A DNA stretch of 64,000 nt from Cypionkella aquatica (GTDB lineage: Bacteria > Pseudomonadota > Alphaproteobacteria > Rhodobacterales > Rhodobacteraceae). The notes beneath the pieces were generated by a model. The model ran no database searches and was not told where the DNA came from. It saw nothing but the letters and a program-made list of their open reading frames with translations. Below, one piece after another: positions 25,670-35,097 of the stretch. The position numbers were made by a program, and so were the translations under genes. Position 1 is the stretch's first letter; each line of letters begins with the position of its first letter. The stretch covers positions 496,920 through 560,919 of the forward strand of contig NZ_BSPP01000007.1 of the NCBI RefSeq assembly GCF_030161095.1, given 5' to 3'.

Positions 25670-25708
25670 GCACGACGCACCCGCCTTTGTCGGGCGGGTG
25701 CGTCGTGC
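25670..25708 (-). terminator. strong terminator hairpin between cvpA and purF
   Basis: GCACGACGCACCCGCC (25670-25685) and its exact complement (25693-25708) make a 16-bp perfect stem with a 7-base loop. Read on the minus strand it follows cvpA by about 20 bp and is followed by TTTG. It should end or reduce the cvpA transcript before purF. Confidence 0.75.
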
Positions 25709-25727
25709 CGCATGGATAAAGCACAGC

Positions 25728-26339
25728 TTACGGCGCAGTTGCGGGCGCGGGTTCGGCGGCTGGCGCAGGCTCCCCGGTGACGGGGGTGGTTGCGGCGCAG
25801 GTCGCGGTCAGCTCGTTGTAGCGGGCAACAACCCAATTCGGCGCATCGGTTGGCACCGCCGAGTCGATGTCACCCTGAAACGACGCGAAAATCTTCGCAG
25901 AGCGCGAATTGTCCACCTGCGGCACGGTGTTTGCGGCGACGGCGCGATCATATACCATGAAGGCGATGGCAACCAGAACCACGCCGCGCACCACGCCGAA
26001 CAAAAATCCCAAGCCCTGATCAAGTCCGCCCAGAACCGAGCGTTGCACGACCGATGAAAACAACGGGGTGAACAGCGCCGCGACAATCAGGCCCACGGCA
26101 AACACGGCGGCGAAGCCTGCGATCAAGGAAAGTTCGCAGTTTTCAAGAAATTTACCGACAGCGGGGATCTCTTTGACCAAGGGCTGCGCTTGGGCTGCGA
26201 ACATATAGGCCAGCACGGCAGCGCCGACCCAGCCGACAATCGCCATAACCTCGCGCACGAAGCCGCGCGAATAGGCAAGCACCGCAGATAGCACGATGAT
26301 GCCAGCAACGCCCGCATCAACAATGGTAAAACCTTCCAT
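25728..26339 (-). CDS. cvpA: CvpA family membrane protein
   Basis: 203 residues with four membrane helices (about 5-22, 27-45, 60-84, 103-122) and the conserved YSRGFVREVMAIVGWVGAA after the first helix. The tail is Ala/Pro/Thr rich. CvpA is linked to envelope homeostasis and colicin V export in enterobacteria. It sits between radA and purF, an order seen in many proteobacteria, but here a 16-bp terminator hairpin separates it from purF. Confidence 0.9.
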   Translation of the reverse strand: MEGFTIVDAGVAGIIVLSAVLAYSRGFVREVMAIVGWVGAAVLAYMFAAQAQPLVKEIPAVGKFLENCELSLIAGFAAVFAVGLIVAALFTPLFSSVVQRSVLGGLDQGLGFLFGVVRGVVLVAIAFMVYDRAVAANTVPQVDNSRSAKIFASFQGDIDSAVPTDAPNWVVARYNELTATCAATTPVTGEPAPAAEPAPATAP

Positions 26340-26356
26340 CTTCCGCTCCTTAAGGC

Positions 26357-27715
26357 TTAGCCCGCCCCAAATATTTCACCTACGAAAGCGGTGAGATCCG
26401 GCATCTGCCGCACGTTCATGCCCTCGACCTGCCCAAGCTTTGACCCTTTGGGCGCGATTGCCTGTGAGAAACCAAGTTTTGCGGCTTCTTTCAACCTGTT
26501 TTCGGTCTGACTGACCGGACGGAGGGCCCCTGAAAGGCTGATTTCTCCGAATAACACTGTTTCCGGGGGCACAGCGATGTCTTCGCGGGCGGAAATCAGG
26601 GCGGCTGCCACGGCAAGGTCGGCGGCGGGTTCGGTGACGCGCATGCCGCCTGCGACGTTGAGGAACACATCAAGCCCTGCGAAAGGGATGCCGCAGCGGG
26701 CTTCCAGCACGGCAAGAATTGTTGAGAGCCTGCCTGAGTCGAGGCCGACGACAGTGCGCCGTGGGGTGCCAAGCGGCGAGGGGGCCACGAGGGCCTGAAT
26801 TTCGGTCAAGACCGGTCTGGTGCCTTCAATGCCCGCGAAAACCGCAGAGCCGGGAGAGGGCTGGCCGCGTTCCGACAAGAATAGCGCCGAGGGGTTAAGC
26901 ACTTGTTGCAGCCCGTCGCCTGTCATCTCGAACACGCCAATTTCATCTGCGGGGCCGAAGCGGTTTTTCACAGCGCGCAGGATGCGGAACTGGTGGCCAC
27001 GCTCGCCCTCAAAATACAGCACAGTGTCAACCATATGTTCGACGACGCGCGGGCCTGCGATCTGCCCATCTTTGGTGACATGGCCAACAAGGATCACCGC
27101 GACACCGCGACGTTTGGCGAAAGTGACAAGTTCATGTGCGGCGGCGCGGACTTGGCTTACGGAACCGGGGGCGGAATCGACTGTATCGAGCCACATGGTC
27201 TGGATAGAGTCGATGATCGCAAGGCCGGGGCGTTCGGTATCCAAAGTGGTCAAGATGTCGCGCAGGTTGGTTTCTGCGCCCAAGGCGACCGGGGATTCGG
27301 TCAGCCCAAGGCGTTGCGCGCGCATCTGCACTTGGGCAGTGGCTTCTTCGCCCGAGATATACAGGCATTTGACGCCGTGCCGCGAAAACGATGCGGCGGC
27401 TTGCAAAAGCAGGGTGGATTTGCCGATGCCGGGATCGCCGCCGACAAGGATAGCGGATGCTGGCACAAGGCCGCCGCCCAGCACACGGTCCAATTCTTCA
27501 ATGCCGGACGAGGCGCGGGGCGGGGCCTCACCCACCGTGGCAAGGTCGGTCAAATGGATGGCGCGGCCTTTGCTGCCCAAGGCTTTCGGGCCTGCGGACA
27601 GCGGCGCTTCCTCAATCAGGGTGTTCCAGCCGCCGCAGCCTTCGCATTTGCCGATCCATTTGCGATGGGATGCGCCGCAGGTGGTGCAGGTGAAACTGGG
27701 AGAATTTTTGCTCAT
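26357..27715 (-). CDS. radA: DNA repair protein RadA (Sms)
   Basis: 452 residues. The N-terminal zinc finger CTTCGASHRKWIGKCEGCG is at 9-27, Walker A GGDPGIGKST near 92-101, the RadA-specific KNRFG near 253, and a Lon-protease-like C-terminal domain (about 285-452). It is a ring helicase that extends D-loops in recombination. It lies 17 bp upstream of cvpA in the same direction, so the two are probably co-transcribed. Confidence 0.97.
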   Translation of the reverse strand: MSKNSPSFTCTTCGASHRKWIGKCEGCGGWNTLIEEAPLSAGPKALGSKGRAIHLTDLATVGEAPPRASSGIEELDRVLGGGLVPASAILVGGDPGIGKSTLLLQAAASFSRHGVKCLYISGEEATAQVQMRAQRLGLTESPVALGAETNLRDILTTLDTERPGLAIIDSIQTMWLDTVDSAPGSVSQVRAAAHELVTFAKRRGVAVILVGHVTKDGQIAGPRVVEHMVDTVLYFEGERGHQFRILRAVKNRFGPADEIGVFEMTGDGLQQVLNPSALFLSERGQPSPGSAVFAGIEGTRPVLTEIQALVAPSPLGTPRRTVVGLDSGRLSTILAVLEARCGIPFAGLDVFLNVAGGMRVTEPAADLAVAAALISAREDIAVPPETVLFGEISLSGALRPVSQTENRLKEAAKLGFSQAIAPKGSKLGQVEGMNVRQMPDLTAFVGEIFGAG

Positions 27716-27745
27716 GGCGTTAGATGCCCGGAAATCGGGGGCGGC

Positions 27746-28168
27746 TCAAGATGTTTCCGTTTTGTGCGCGATGAAGATGGACGCGGCAATGCAGGCGGTG
27801 AACAGATAAAGCCCCCAAGCGGTTTCAATCGTGACATAGCCCGCCCCCTTGGCGATGACGATGTAAAGCGCCAGCAAGAACACCTCGGCCATGGCGAGTT
27901 TGCCCAAAATTTGCAGCGTGGGCAGGGTTTTGGGGGAAAGCAGGCCAAAGTGGATCAGGGCAAGGCCAAGGATTTTGGCGAAGGGCGCGAAGATTGCCAA
28001 AAAGGTCACCAGCAGGGCCAAGCCGGGGTCGGTGCCCCACAAAGATTGCAGGCCGGTGATGACAGATATTTCATCCATGCCAAAGATTGGCAGCAGCGCC
28101 GCGCGGAGCAGTGGCGCGAACCATGCAATCGGCAGCAGGACCAGCAGGGCGAGATTGGCGTATTTCAT
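27746..28168 (-). CDS. paraquat-inducible protein A-like membrane protein
   Basis: 140 residues with four hydrophobic helices and the segment PKTLPTLQILGKLAMAEVFLLAL, typical of PqiA domains (one PqiA half). PqiA-type proteins energise or scaffold MCE-protein lipid transport across the envelope. The ATG at 28168 is preferred; a GTG 24 bases upstream is in frame. It lies just upstream of radA, and Mla-type genes are found 1.5 kb further on. Confidence 0.78.
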   Translation of the reverse strand: MKYANLALLVLLPIAWFAPLLRAALLPIFGMDEISVITGLQSLWGTDPGLALLVTFLAIFAPFAKILGLALIHFGLLSPKTLPTLQILGKLAMAEVFLLALYIVIAKGAGYVTIETAWGLYLFTACIAASIFIAHKTETS

Positions 28169-28215
28169 CGTGCTGTGCTGCGGGATTGTCACTGTTTCGT
28201 CAAGCCGCGCTGCGA

Positions 28216-29016
28216 TCAGGGAGTTGCCGCATCCAGCCCTTTCCCGGGTTTTGGCAACGACACCACATTGGCGTCTTTGTATTCATCTTTGTGATCTTCC
28301 AGATCAAAGTCATAACCCAAAGTCGGCAGAATTTCCTTCAAATCAGCCTCAAGGCGTTTCATCTGGATCTGGGCGAGGTTTTCTTCGGCTTGGACATCGC
28401 CCATCCAGCGGCGCAGCTCGTCACAGGTGCGGCGCGCGATGGCGAGGCGGTCGGTCAGATTTTGCACCTCTTCCTGCCGCTGGCGCAAGAAATCCTTGGC
28501 CCGGGCGACTTTTAGATCGGAGTAGACGCGGGCCAGATCGCGGGTCTCAATGCTCATTTGGGCGGCGAGTTGCAGCAGTTCGGGCTCAAGATGCTGGAAA
28601 TCGGGATGCTGACGCAGATGCTCCATCCGTGCGCGCATGGACTCGAATTCGCCCGACAAGGCGAACACCCCGGCGCGATCGGCAGCATGGGCGTGGGCAT
28701 AGGCTTGCGCCACATCGGCCATGCCAACCGCAAAGCTGCGATGGCTGCGTTCCAGCTGGGCCATGCGGATGTTTGAGGGCAGAAAGAACGTCATCAGGAC
28801 CAGCAACAGGGTCAGGCCGATCTGCAGCCACATGCCGGCGTTGGGCACAGCTTGGCCGCCAAAGAACAATGCAATCTGAGGCCATGGGATCAGACCAAGG
28901 GAGGCTGCCAGCGTCGCAACACTTAACCCCAGCGCCACAATGACGATCAGCCCCTGCGCCCCGGTTTGCACAGCTGCGCGCGCAGCTTGCATTGTTTCGC
29001 GCCAGTTCACCGACAT
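28216..29016 (-). CDS. membrane-anchored coiled-coil protein of unknown function
   Basis: 266 residues. Two membrane helices near the N-terminus (about 20-45 and 59-79) are followed by a long charged helical region (about 90-245) rich in Arg, Glu and Gln with heptad-like spacing, then a short polar tail. It is probably an inner-membrane protein with a cytoplasmic coiled coil. GGGGATAAATC precedes the ATG. I do not recognise a defined family. The following 190 bp up to the next gene (29017-29206) hold nothing I can identify. Confidence 0.7.
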   Translation of the reverse strand: MSVNWRETMQAARAAVQTGAQGLIVIVALGLSVATLAASLGLIPWPQIALFFGGQAVPNAGMWLQIGLTLLLVLMTFFLPSNIRMAQLERSHRSFAVGMADVAQAYAHAHAADRAGVFALSGEFESMRARMEHLRQHPDFQHLEPELLQLAAQMSIETRDLARVYSDLKVARAKDFLRQRQEEVQNLTDRLAIARRTCDELRRWMGDVQAEENLAQIQMKRLEADLKEILPTLGYDFDLEDHKDEYKDANVVSLPKPGKGLDAATP

Positions 29017-29206
29017 GATTTATCCCCGCACCATCGACACAACCCAAGCCTATCCCCGCTGGCTTTGCCTATACCTTTCCAATCGCAGCGATTTTTGCAA
29101 ATATTTTCCTTACCGCAAAGGGCGTTAGCGATCAAACCGGCACCTACAGCCGGGGTTGTTTCTGCTTAAGAAACAGTGCTGCAACCCTTGCGGGAAACCG
29201 CATGGC

Positions 29207-29596
29207 TCAGGCGCTGAACGCGGTATAAGCCAGCGCCGCGACCAGCAGGGCTGCCGAGAGAATCACCGACAGATGTGCCCAGCGAGGGTGCAGCCCGGAA
29301 CGCCATGCCTCGCGCAGCCAATCCTGCAGCACGTAGCCAAAGCTGAACAAAGTCATCGAGCGGTTCATACCAAGAACATCGGCCTCGGTCGGATGCCAGG
29401 GCGCCAGCATCCATAGCGTGAGCGCGATACTGGTGATGATCTGCACCCAAGCCAAAATCCGGTCATCCGAGCGGGCGCGCAGACTGGCGATCCCTGCCAC
29501 GGCAATACACGCGGGCAGCAGGGCTGCAGCAAGGCTGGGCAGCGGTCGCGCCAAAAGCGCGATCAGGTCACTGCCAAGGCTGAGCAGCGGTGTCAT
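29207..29596 (-). CDS. small multi-pass membrane protein, coupled to mlaF
   Basis: 129 residues with four hydrophobic stretches. Its ATG overlaps the mlaF stop by four bases (ATGA), so it is the last gene of the alr-mlaE-mlaF transcript. No family was recognised. It carries no MCE domain and so does not replace the missing MlaD. Confidence 0.7.
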   Translation of the reverse strand: MTPLLSLGSDLIALLARPLPSLAAALLPACIAVAGIASLRARSDDRILAWVQIITSIALTLWMLAPWHPTEADVLGMNRSMTLFSFGYVLQDWLREAWRSGLHPRWAHLSVILSAALLVAALAYTAFSA

Positions 29597-30339
29597 CTGA
29601 CGGATTCAATCGGGCCTTCGGCGCGGCCATGGATGAATTGCTGCAAATACGGATCGTCAGCCTGATCCATCTCGGAAACCGGGCCAGTCCAGCGGATCAG
29701 CCCATCATGCAGCATCGCCACACGGTCAGCGATGGCGCGGACTGACGACATGTCATGCGTGATCGTCATGGCTGTGGCCCCCATTTCGGTGACGATCTCG
29801 CGGATCAGGGCGTTGATCACGCCGGACATGATCGGATCAAGGCCAGTGGTCGGTTCGTCAAAGAAAATGATCTCGGGTTCTGCAGCAATCGCGCGGGCAA
29901 GGCCCACACGCTTTTGCATGCCACCGGAAAGTTCACCCGGAAACTGGTCGGCGGTTTCGGGCTTTAACCCCACGCGCCGCAGCTTTTCGATGGCGATGGC
30001 GCGGGCTTCATCCTTTGGACGCTTGGTCGCGCCGCGCATCAGGCGAAAGGCGACATTCTCCCAGACGCGCAGGCTGTCGAACAAAGCGCCACCTTGGAAC
30101 AGCATGCCAAAGCGGGCCAGAAACGCATCGCGGTTGGCCTCGCGCACATCCGAGCCATCCAAGGTGATGCGCCCGGAATCCGGGGTGACTAGGCCAAGAA
30201 TCGACTTTAGCAGCACCGATTTTCCGGTGCCAGAGCCGCCGATCACCACCATGCTTTGCCCGCGCGGGATGGTCAGATTGACGCCACGCAGGACGCGGTT
30301 CTTGCCGAAGGTCTTTGCGACGTTTGAAAGCTCTATCAT
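29593..30339 (-). CDS. mlaF: ABC transporter ATP-binding protein, MlaF-like
   Basis: 248 residues. Walker A is GGSGTGKSV (34-42), Q-loop GMLFQGGALFDSL near 83, signature LSGGMQKR near 138, Walker B EIIFFDEPTTGLDP near 157-170, and the MlaF-like H-loop is THDM. It powers phospholipid transport between outer and inner membranes with MlaE. The start overlaps the mlaE stop (ATGA). A longer frame to 31023 is an overlap artefact across mlaE. Confidence 0.9.
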   Translation of the reverse strand: MIELSNVAKTFGKNRVLRGVNLTIPRGQSMVVIGGSGTGKSVLLKSILGLVTPDSGRITLDGSDVREANRDAFLARFGMLFQGGALFDSLRVWENVAFRLMRGATKRPKDEARAIAIEKLRRVGLKPETADQFPGELSGGMQKRVGLARAIAAEPEIIFFDEPTTGLDPIMSGVINALIREIVTEMGATAMTITHDMSSVRAIADRVAMLHDGLIRWTGPVSEMDQADDPYLQQFIHGRAEGPIESVR

Positions 30340-31130
30340 TGTCCGAACATCACCGAGGTCAGCACGAAATTCGCCGCAAGGATCAGGATGGATGCGGTCG
30401 CCACGGCGTTTTTGGTGGCGGACCCCACGCCCTGCGCGCCCCGACCCGAGTTCATACCGTAATAGCAGCCGATCAGCGTGGCGATGAAACCGAATACCGC
30501 CCCTTTGATCAGCGATGACACGACATCGGCGGTTTGCAGGAAATCGACGGTGTTCTTGATATAGCTGGCGCGGTTGAAGCCAAGTTGTTCGGTCGAAACC
30601 AGAAAGCCGCCCATGATCCCGATGATGTCGCCGACACCAACCAGTAACGGCACTGTCAGAAACCCCGCCAGCACGCGCGGAACGGTGAGGTATTTCATTG
30701 GGTTGGTGGAGAGCGTGGTCAAAGCGTCGATTTGTTCGGTGACTTTCATCGTGGCGATCTCGGCAGCGATGGAAGATGTGACGCGGGCGGCGATCATCAG
30801 GCCAACCAGCACCGGGCCAAGTTCGCGCACCATGCCAATGGCGACGATTTGCGGCACCACGGCCTCGGCAGAAAAGCGTTGGCCGCCGGCGTAGATTTGC
30901 AGCGCCAAAGCGCCGCCAGTGAAGATCGCAGTCAGCCCCACCACCGGCAGCGACAGCCAGCCGACCGACAGCAAGGCGCTGAAAAATTCGCGCCCATAAA
31001 AAGGTGGGCGGATGATATGCCACAGCGTCACAGCTGCATAAATGGCGACCCGCCCCACCGCCGCCAATCCGGCAAAGCAGGCACGGCCAAGGCTGGCAAG
31101 CGCGGTTTCGGGCAAAGCAAGCAGGCTCAC
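30336..31130 (-). CDS. mlaE: MlaE family lipid ABC transporter permease
   Basis: 264 residues, five to six helices, with the family's core [51 protein letters not shown] and a late [13 protein letters not shown]. It starts at a GTG whose first bases overlap the alr stop (GTGA). The MlaD (MCE) and MlaC partners normally found with MlaFE are absent here. Confidence 0.92.
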   Translation of the reverse strand: MSLLALPETALASLGRACFAGLAAVGRVAIYAAVTLWHIIRPPFYGREFFSALLSVGWLSLPVVGLTAIFTGGALALQIYAGGQRFSAEAVVPQIVAIGMVRELGPVLVGLMIAARVTSSIAAEIATMKVTEQIDALTTLSTNPMKYLTVPRVLAGFLTVPLLVGVGDIIGIMGGFLVSTEQLGFNRASYIKNTVDFLQTADVVSSLIKGAVFGFIATLIGCYYGMNSGRGAQGVGSATKNAVATASILILAANFVLTSVMFGQ

Positions 31131-32176
31131 GCAGTGCCCTCGTAATAGCGGCGGATGTAGCGCGGGCTCAGTCCAGTCAGAATTTCATAGCCGATAGTGC
31201 CCGCAATATCCGCCAGTTCGTCCACGGTTTGATTAGGGCCGATAATGTCAAGATAGCGCGGCACCTGCGCCAGATGGCTGATATCAACGGTGATCAGATC
31301 CATCGAAACGCGGCCAATCAGCGGGCAGGGCGTGTCGCCATCCCAGAGCACAGCTGCGTTGGACAGTGTACGAGGCAGACCGTCGGCATACCCCGCCGAA
31401 ACCGTCGCCACGGTGCTGGGCGCATCGGCAATCCATGTGCTGGAATAGCCCACCGCTTCGCCCGCGGCGACTTGACGCGTCTGGATCACCGGCAGCGACA
31501 GGGTGACGGCGGGGCGTGCAGCCTCATACGGGCGGCCCCCGAACAGGCCAACGCCGGGGCGGGTCAGATCGAAGTGGTATTTCGGACCCAAAAGGATACC
31601 GCCAGTTGCGGCCAAGCTGCGCGGCACGCCGGTGCCATTGGTCATCGCAAGGAAGGTGGCAAGCTGGGTTTCATTCAGGCCGTGGTCGGGATCATCGGCG
31701 CAAGCCAGATGCGACATCAGCAGCTCTGGGCCAGCCTCCAGCACAAAGGGGGCAATCGCTTCCCATTCGGGTTCTTCCATGCCAAGCCGGTTCATGCCCG
31801 TATCAAGCTGCACACCGAAGGCATGGCCGGGCAGCGATTCGAGATGGCGGGTGACCTGATCAAGGCTGTTCAGCATTGGTGTGAGGTCAAGATCGCCGAT
31901 CATATCGGTGTCGCCGCCCATATGGCCCGACAGGATGCAGATTTGCGGGCCAGGGCCGAGGACTTGCCGCAGGGTTGCGCCTTCTTCGGCGACGGCGACG
32001 AAGAACCGCCGCGCCCCTGCTTGCGCCAGCGCGCGCGCGACGCGGGTGATGCCAAGCCCGTATGCATCTGCTTTGACCACCGCAGCGGTCTGCACCCCCG
32101 AAGCGGAGGCTTTATCCAAAGCGCGCCAGTTGGCGGCGATGGCGTCGAGGTCGATGGAGAGAGTTGCTGTTGCCAT
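31127..32176 (-). CDS. alr: alanine racemase
   Basis: 349 residues. The PLP Lys lies in [12 protein letters not shown] (K35), and the second catalytic base Tyr in [10 protein letters not shown] near 250. It makes D-alanine for peptidoglycan. It heads the coupled operon alr-mlaE-mlaF-membrane protein, every junction a 4-base overlap, so cell-wall precursor supply and lipid transport are expressed together. Confidence 0.95.
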   Translation of the reverse strand: MATATLSIDLDAIAANWRALDKASASGVQTAAVVKADAYGLGITRVARALAQAGARRFFVAVAEEGATLRQVLGPGPQICILSGHMGGDTDMIGDLDLTPMLNSLDQVTRHLESLPGHAFGVQLDTGMNRLGMEEPEWEAIAPFVLEAGPELLMSHLACADDPDHGLNETQLATFLAMTNGTGVPRSLAATGGILLGPKYHFDLTRPGVGLFGGRPYEAARPAVTLSLPVIQTRQVAAGEAVGYSSTWIADAPSTVATVSAGYADGLPRTLSNAAVLWDGDTPCPLIGRVSMDLITVDISHLAQVPRYLDIIGPNQTVDELADIAGTIGYEILTGLSPRYIRRYYEGTA

Positions 32177-32324
32177 ATTGCGGTTTTGACAGGGCCGCGC
32201 GCGGGGTCAAGGGGGAATTCTTCGCTCGGCATGAACTAGGGCGATCTTGGGTGGCATCGAGCCACCACGCGATCGCTGCTGCCGCGGACCTTTCCGTGGG
32301 GGGTGATGGTTTTTGGGGGCGGGG

Positions 32325-32357
32325 GAGCCTCCGGCGGGAGTATTTTGAAAAGAGCAA
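32325..32357 (+). repeat. rhodobacterial intergenic repeat, AAAAGAGCAA-tail type (in the dnaB-alr gap)
   Basis: GAGCCTCCGGCGGGAGTATT continues with TTGAAAAGAGCAA. It shares the GCCTCCGGCGGG core with other copies but has the tail seen at 54217 and 62086. It is the only element recognised in the 334-bp gap (32177-32510) between dnaB and alr. Confidence 0.7.
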
Positions 32358-32510
32358 TTGGGTAGGGGTTTTTGAGTGCGGTTGAGGCGAGTGGGGCCAG
32401 CGATGACGATCAGCGCTTTCGCTTTCTGGCCCAGAGTGTTGCCTGTCCAGAGTCTCGCTGACCCGGAATGGTTTGGCCGGCCCGATTTGCTGCGCCAGTC
32501 TGCGGCGCGC

Positions 32511-34025
32511 TTAGAAGCCGACGTCGTCGCGAGGGCCGGAGCCTTGCCATTGTTGCGCGAGGTTGCCAAAGCGGGTGAAGCGGCCCTCGAACGACAGTTC
32601 TACCGATCCGATGGGCCCGTGGCGCTGTTTGCCGATGATGACTTCGGCCTTGCCACGCACTTGTTCCATCACCACTTGCCACTGGGCAATTTTTTCCAAC
32701 TCGTGGTCGCCGGGCTTTTCGCGTTCTTTGTAATACTCATCGCGGTAGACGAACATCACCACATCCGCGTCTTGCTCGATCGAGCCGGATTCGCGCAGAT
32801 CGGACAGTTGCGGGCGTTTGTCTTCGCGGCTTTCCACCTGACGTGACAGCTGGCTGAGCGCGATTACCGGGATGTTGAGTTCTTTGGCGATCGCCTTCAG
32901 GCCTTGGGTGATCTCCGATACTTCCTGCACACGGTTGTCGCCTTTCCCGGTGCCTTTCAAGAGTTGGAGATAGTCGATGATCAAAACATCAAGCCCATGC
33001 GTACGCTTCAGCCTGCGGGCGCGGGCGGCGACTTGGCTGATCGGCAGCGCGGGGGTGTCGTCGATATAAAGCGGGCAGGATTCCAAGGATTTAGCTGCCT
33101 CCACGAATTTGCGGAATTCAAATTCCTGCATGTCGCCACGGCGGATTTGTTCAGAAGGGACTTCTGATGCCTCAGAAAGAATACGCGCGGCGAGTTGCTC
33201 CGAGCTCATCTCAAGGCTGAAGAATCCGACGACGCCGCCTTCAACCGCGCCTTCGTGGCCGTCATGGGTGCGGCCGCGTTTGTAGGCTTTGGCGATGTTG
33301 AAGGCGATGTTGGTGGCGAGTGAGGTCTTACCCATTGAGGGTCGCCCGGCGAGGATCAGAAGGTCAGAGGCGTGCAGGCCGCCGAGTTTTTTATCGAGAT
33401 CAATCAGGCCGGTCGAGATGCCGGCAAGACCACCACCGCGCTGATAGGCGGCGTTGGCGACGTTGACGGCTTCGGTCACGGCTTTCAGGAAGGACTGAAA
33501 CCCGCGCTCGGCCACACCTTGTTCGCCGAGCTTATAGAGGCGCTGTTCGGCCTCGATGATCTGATCTTTCGGCTCTGAATCAATCTCGACCTTGGCGGCT
33601 TTAGCGGTCAGATCGCGGCCCAGCGACATGAGCTCGCGGCGCACAGCAAGGTCATAGATCATCTGCGCGTAATCGCGGGCTGCATAGGACGAGATCGCGG
33701 CCCCGGCGAGACGAACGAGATAGGACGGGCCGCCCAATTCTTTCAAACCGTCATCATCCTCGAAATAGATTTTCAGGGTGACGGGCGAGACGAGAGCGTT
33801 TTTCTGAATACGCGCGGCGGCGCGTTCAAAGATGCGTTGGTGGACCGGGTCGAAGAAATGCTCTGGCTTCACCAAGGATGCGATGCGGTCATAGACATCA
33901 TTATTGGTCAGGATCGCACCAAGCAGCTGCTGCTCGGCCTCGATATTATGCGGCAACGCCTCGGTTTCGAGGGCTGCGGCGGACACGGCGGGCGGCATCG
34001 GGCGAAGGGTGGCGAGTTCGTTCAT
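32511..34025 (-). CDS. dnaB: replicative DNA helicase
   Basis: 504 residues. The N-terminal DnaB domain (LPHNIEAEQQLLGAIL near 28) leads to a RecA-like helicase with Walker A AGRPSMGKTS near 228, Walker B VLIIDYLQLL near 344, and LSQLSRQVESREDKRPQLSDLRESGSIEQDAD. It is the replication-fork helicase. ATG 34025 (MNELATLRPMPP) has AGGGA upstream; the longer frame to 34157 crosses the upstream regulatory region. Full length, with no intein. Confidence 0.97.
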   Translation of the reverse strand: MNELATLRPMPPAVSAAALETEALPHNIEAEQQLLGAILTNNDVYDRIASLVKPEHFFDPVHQRIFERAAARIQKNALVSPVTLKIYFEDDDGLKELGGPSYLVRLAGAAISSYAARDYAQMIYDLAVRRELMSLGRDLTAKAAKVEIDSEPKDQIIEAEQRLYKLGEQGVAERGFQSFLKAVTEAVNVANAAYQRGGGLAGISTGLIDLDKKLGGLHASDLLILAGRPSMGKTSLATNIAFNIAKAYKRGRTHDGHEGAVEGGVVGFFSLEMSSEQLAARILSEASEVPSEQIRRGDMQEFEFRKFVEAAKSLESCPLYIDDTPALPISQVAARARRLKRTHGLDVLIIDYLQLLKGTGKGDNRVQEVSEITQGLKAIAKELNIPVIALSQLSRQVESREDKRPQLSDLRESGSIEQDADVVMFVYRDEYYKEREKPGDHELEKIAQWQVVMEQVRGKAEVIIGKQRHGPIGSVELSFEGRFTRFGNLAQQWQGSGPRDDVGF

Positions 34026-34108
34026 GGTCTTCCCTAAGGCGGTCGTGCGTGTGACGTTGCTGGTGTGCTTGCGCTGATTGGATTGGTGGCGCAAGGCAGG
34101 AATAAGGC

Positions 34109-34289
34109 TGTGGAAAAGCGCGGGATTTTGCTGTGTGTTGCCATATGTCTTGATCAAACCCTACCACATTTGGGCAGGGTTTGGAGATTTTCCACAAACT
34201 ACGGCTTCCTCGCTCGATTCGGGCAAAAACTTGCCCACAGGCCATCCACAGGTCGGTGAAGTGCCTTCGCGTTAGATTTCTGTGGATTA
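34109..34289. promoter_or_regulatory. cluster of DnaA-box-like sites upstream of dnaB
   Basis: Five nonamers near the TTATCCACA consensus lie within 181 bp: TGTGGAAAA (34109-34117), TTTTCCACA (34188-34196), TTGCCCACA (34231-34239), CCATCCACA (34242-34250) and TGTGGATTA (34281-34289). The region is also AT-richer than its flanks. It could titrate or respond to DnaA at the dnaB promoter. None is a perfect consensus. Confidence 0.4.
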
Positions 34290-34967
34290 CTTCGGTGCGC
34301 GGGCGGCTTGCCAAGCGCGCGGATCGTTCAGGAAGCTTTCCACCTCGGTCAGGGTTTTGGCATCAAAACTGCCTTGGGCGCGGGCTTCGGCCAGCACGTC
34401 CCACCAAGTGCACAAATGATGCAAGGCGACGCCGTGATCGGCAAGACGCTGGGTGGTTTCGGGAAAAATGCCGTAGTAGAAAATCACCGCCGTATGGGCG
34501 CAAGAGGCACCGGTTTCGCGGATCGCATCGACGAAGGACAGTTTGGATCCGCCATCGGTGGTCAGATCCTCGACCAGCAGCACGCGCTGGCCGGGTGTCA
34601 TTTCGCCCTCAATCCTGGCATTGCGGCCGTAACCCTTAGGTTTTTTGCGCACATAGGTCATCGGCAGCGCCAAACGTTCAGCCACCCAAGCGCCAAAGGG
34701 GATGCCTGCGGTCTCGCCACCTGCGATATTGTCAAACGCTTCAAAGCCTGCGTCGCGCATGACGGTGATGGTCAGGAAATCCATCAATGTGGCGCGGATG
34801 CGCGGGTAAGAGATCAGCTTGCGGCAGTCGATATAGGTCGGGCTGGGCAGGCCGCTGGCCAAGGTAAACGGGGTTTCGGCGTTGAAATGCACCGCCTTGA
34901 TTTCCAGCAGCGCGCGTGCGGTGAGGCGGGCGATTTCTTCTTTCGGTGGAAAGCTGGTCGGGATCAT
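34287..34967 (-). CDS. pyrE: orotate phosphoribosyltransferase
   Basis: 226 residues. The PRPP-binding motif [14 protein letters not shown] is near 125-138, and the orotate-binding segment [20 protein letters not shown] lies at about 36-55. It catalyses orotate + PRPP to OMP in pyrimidine synthesis. It lies downstream of pyrC, with an inverted pair of intergenic repeats between the two genes. Confidence 0.95.
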   Translation of the reverse strand: MIPTSFPPKEEIARLTARALLEIKAVHFNAETPFTLASGLPSPTYIDCRKLISYPRIRATLMDFLTITVMRDAGFEAFDNIAGGETAGIPFGAWVAERLALPMTYVRKKPKGYGRNARIEGEMTPGQRVLLVEDLTTDGGSKLSFVDAIRETGASCAHTAVIFYYGIFPETTQRLADHGVALHHLCTWWDVLAEARAQGSFDAKTLTEVESFLNDPRAWQAARAPK

Positions 34968-34983
34968 GACGGTTCCTTTTTGG

Positions 34984-35070
34984 GCTTTCAGACTGGCATA
35001 AATATCCCGACGGAGCGGGCAGGGGCAGGCGACAAGAGCCTCCGGCGGGGATATTTAGACCAATGTGAAA
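34984..35070. repeat. inverted pair of rhodobacterial intergenic repeats between pyrE and pyrC
   Basis: A minus-oriented copy at 34984-35020 (GGCATAAATATCCCGACGGA core) faces a plus-oriented copy at 35036-35070 (GAGCCTCCGGCGGGGATATT plus a CCAATGTGAAA tail). The pair could fold into one long imperfect stem in the pyrC-pyrE transcript. Confidence 0.7.
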
Positions 35071-35097
35071 TTCAGACTGGTGTGAAATGCGGCGGAC

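Noticed and set aside
29593-31023. 476-residue fusion of mlaF with an N-terminal extension
   Set aside because: The extension is mlaE read in another frame; the true start overlaps the mlaE stop as ATGA.
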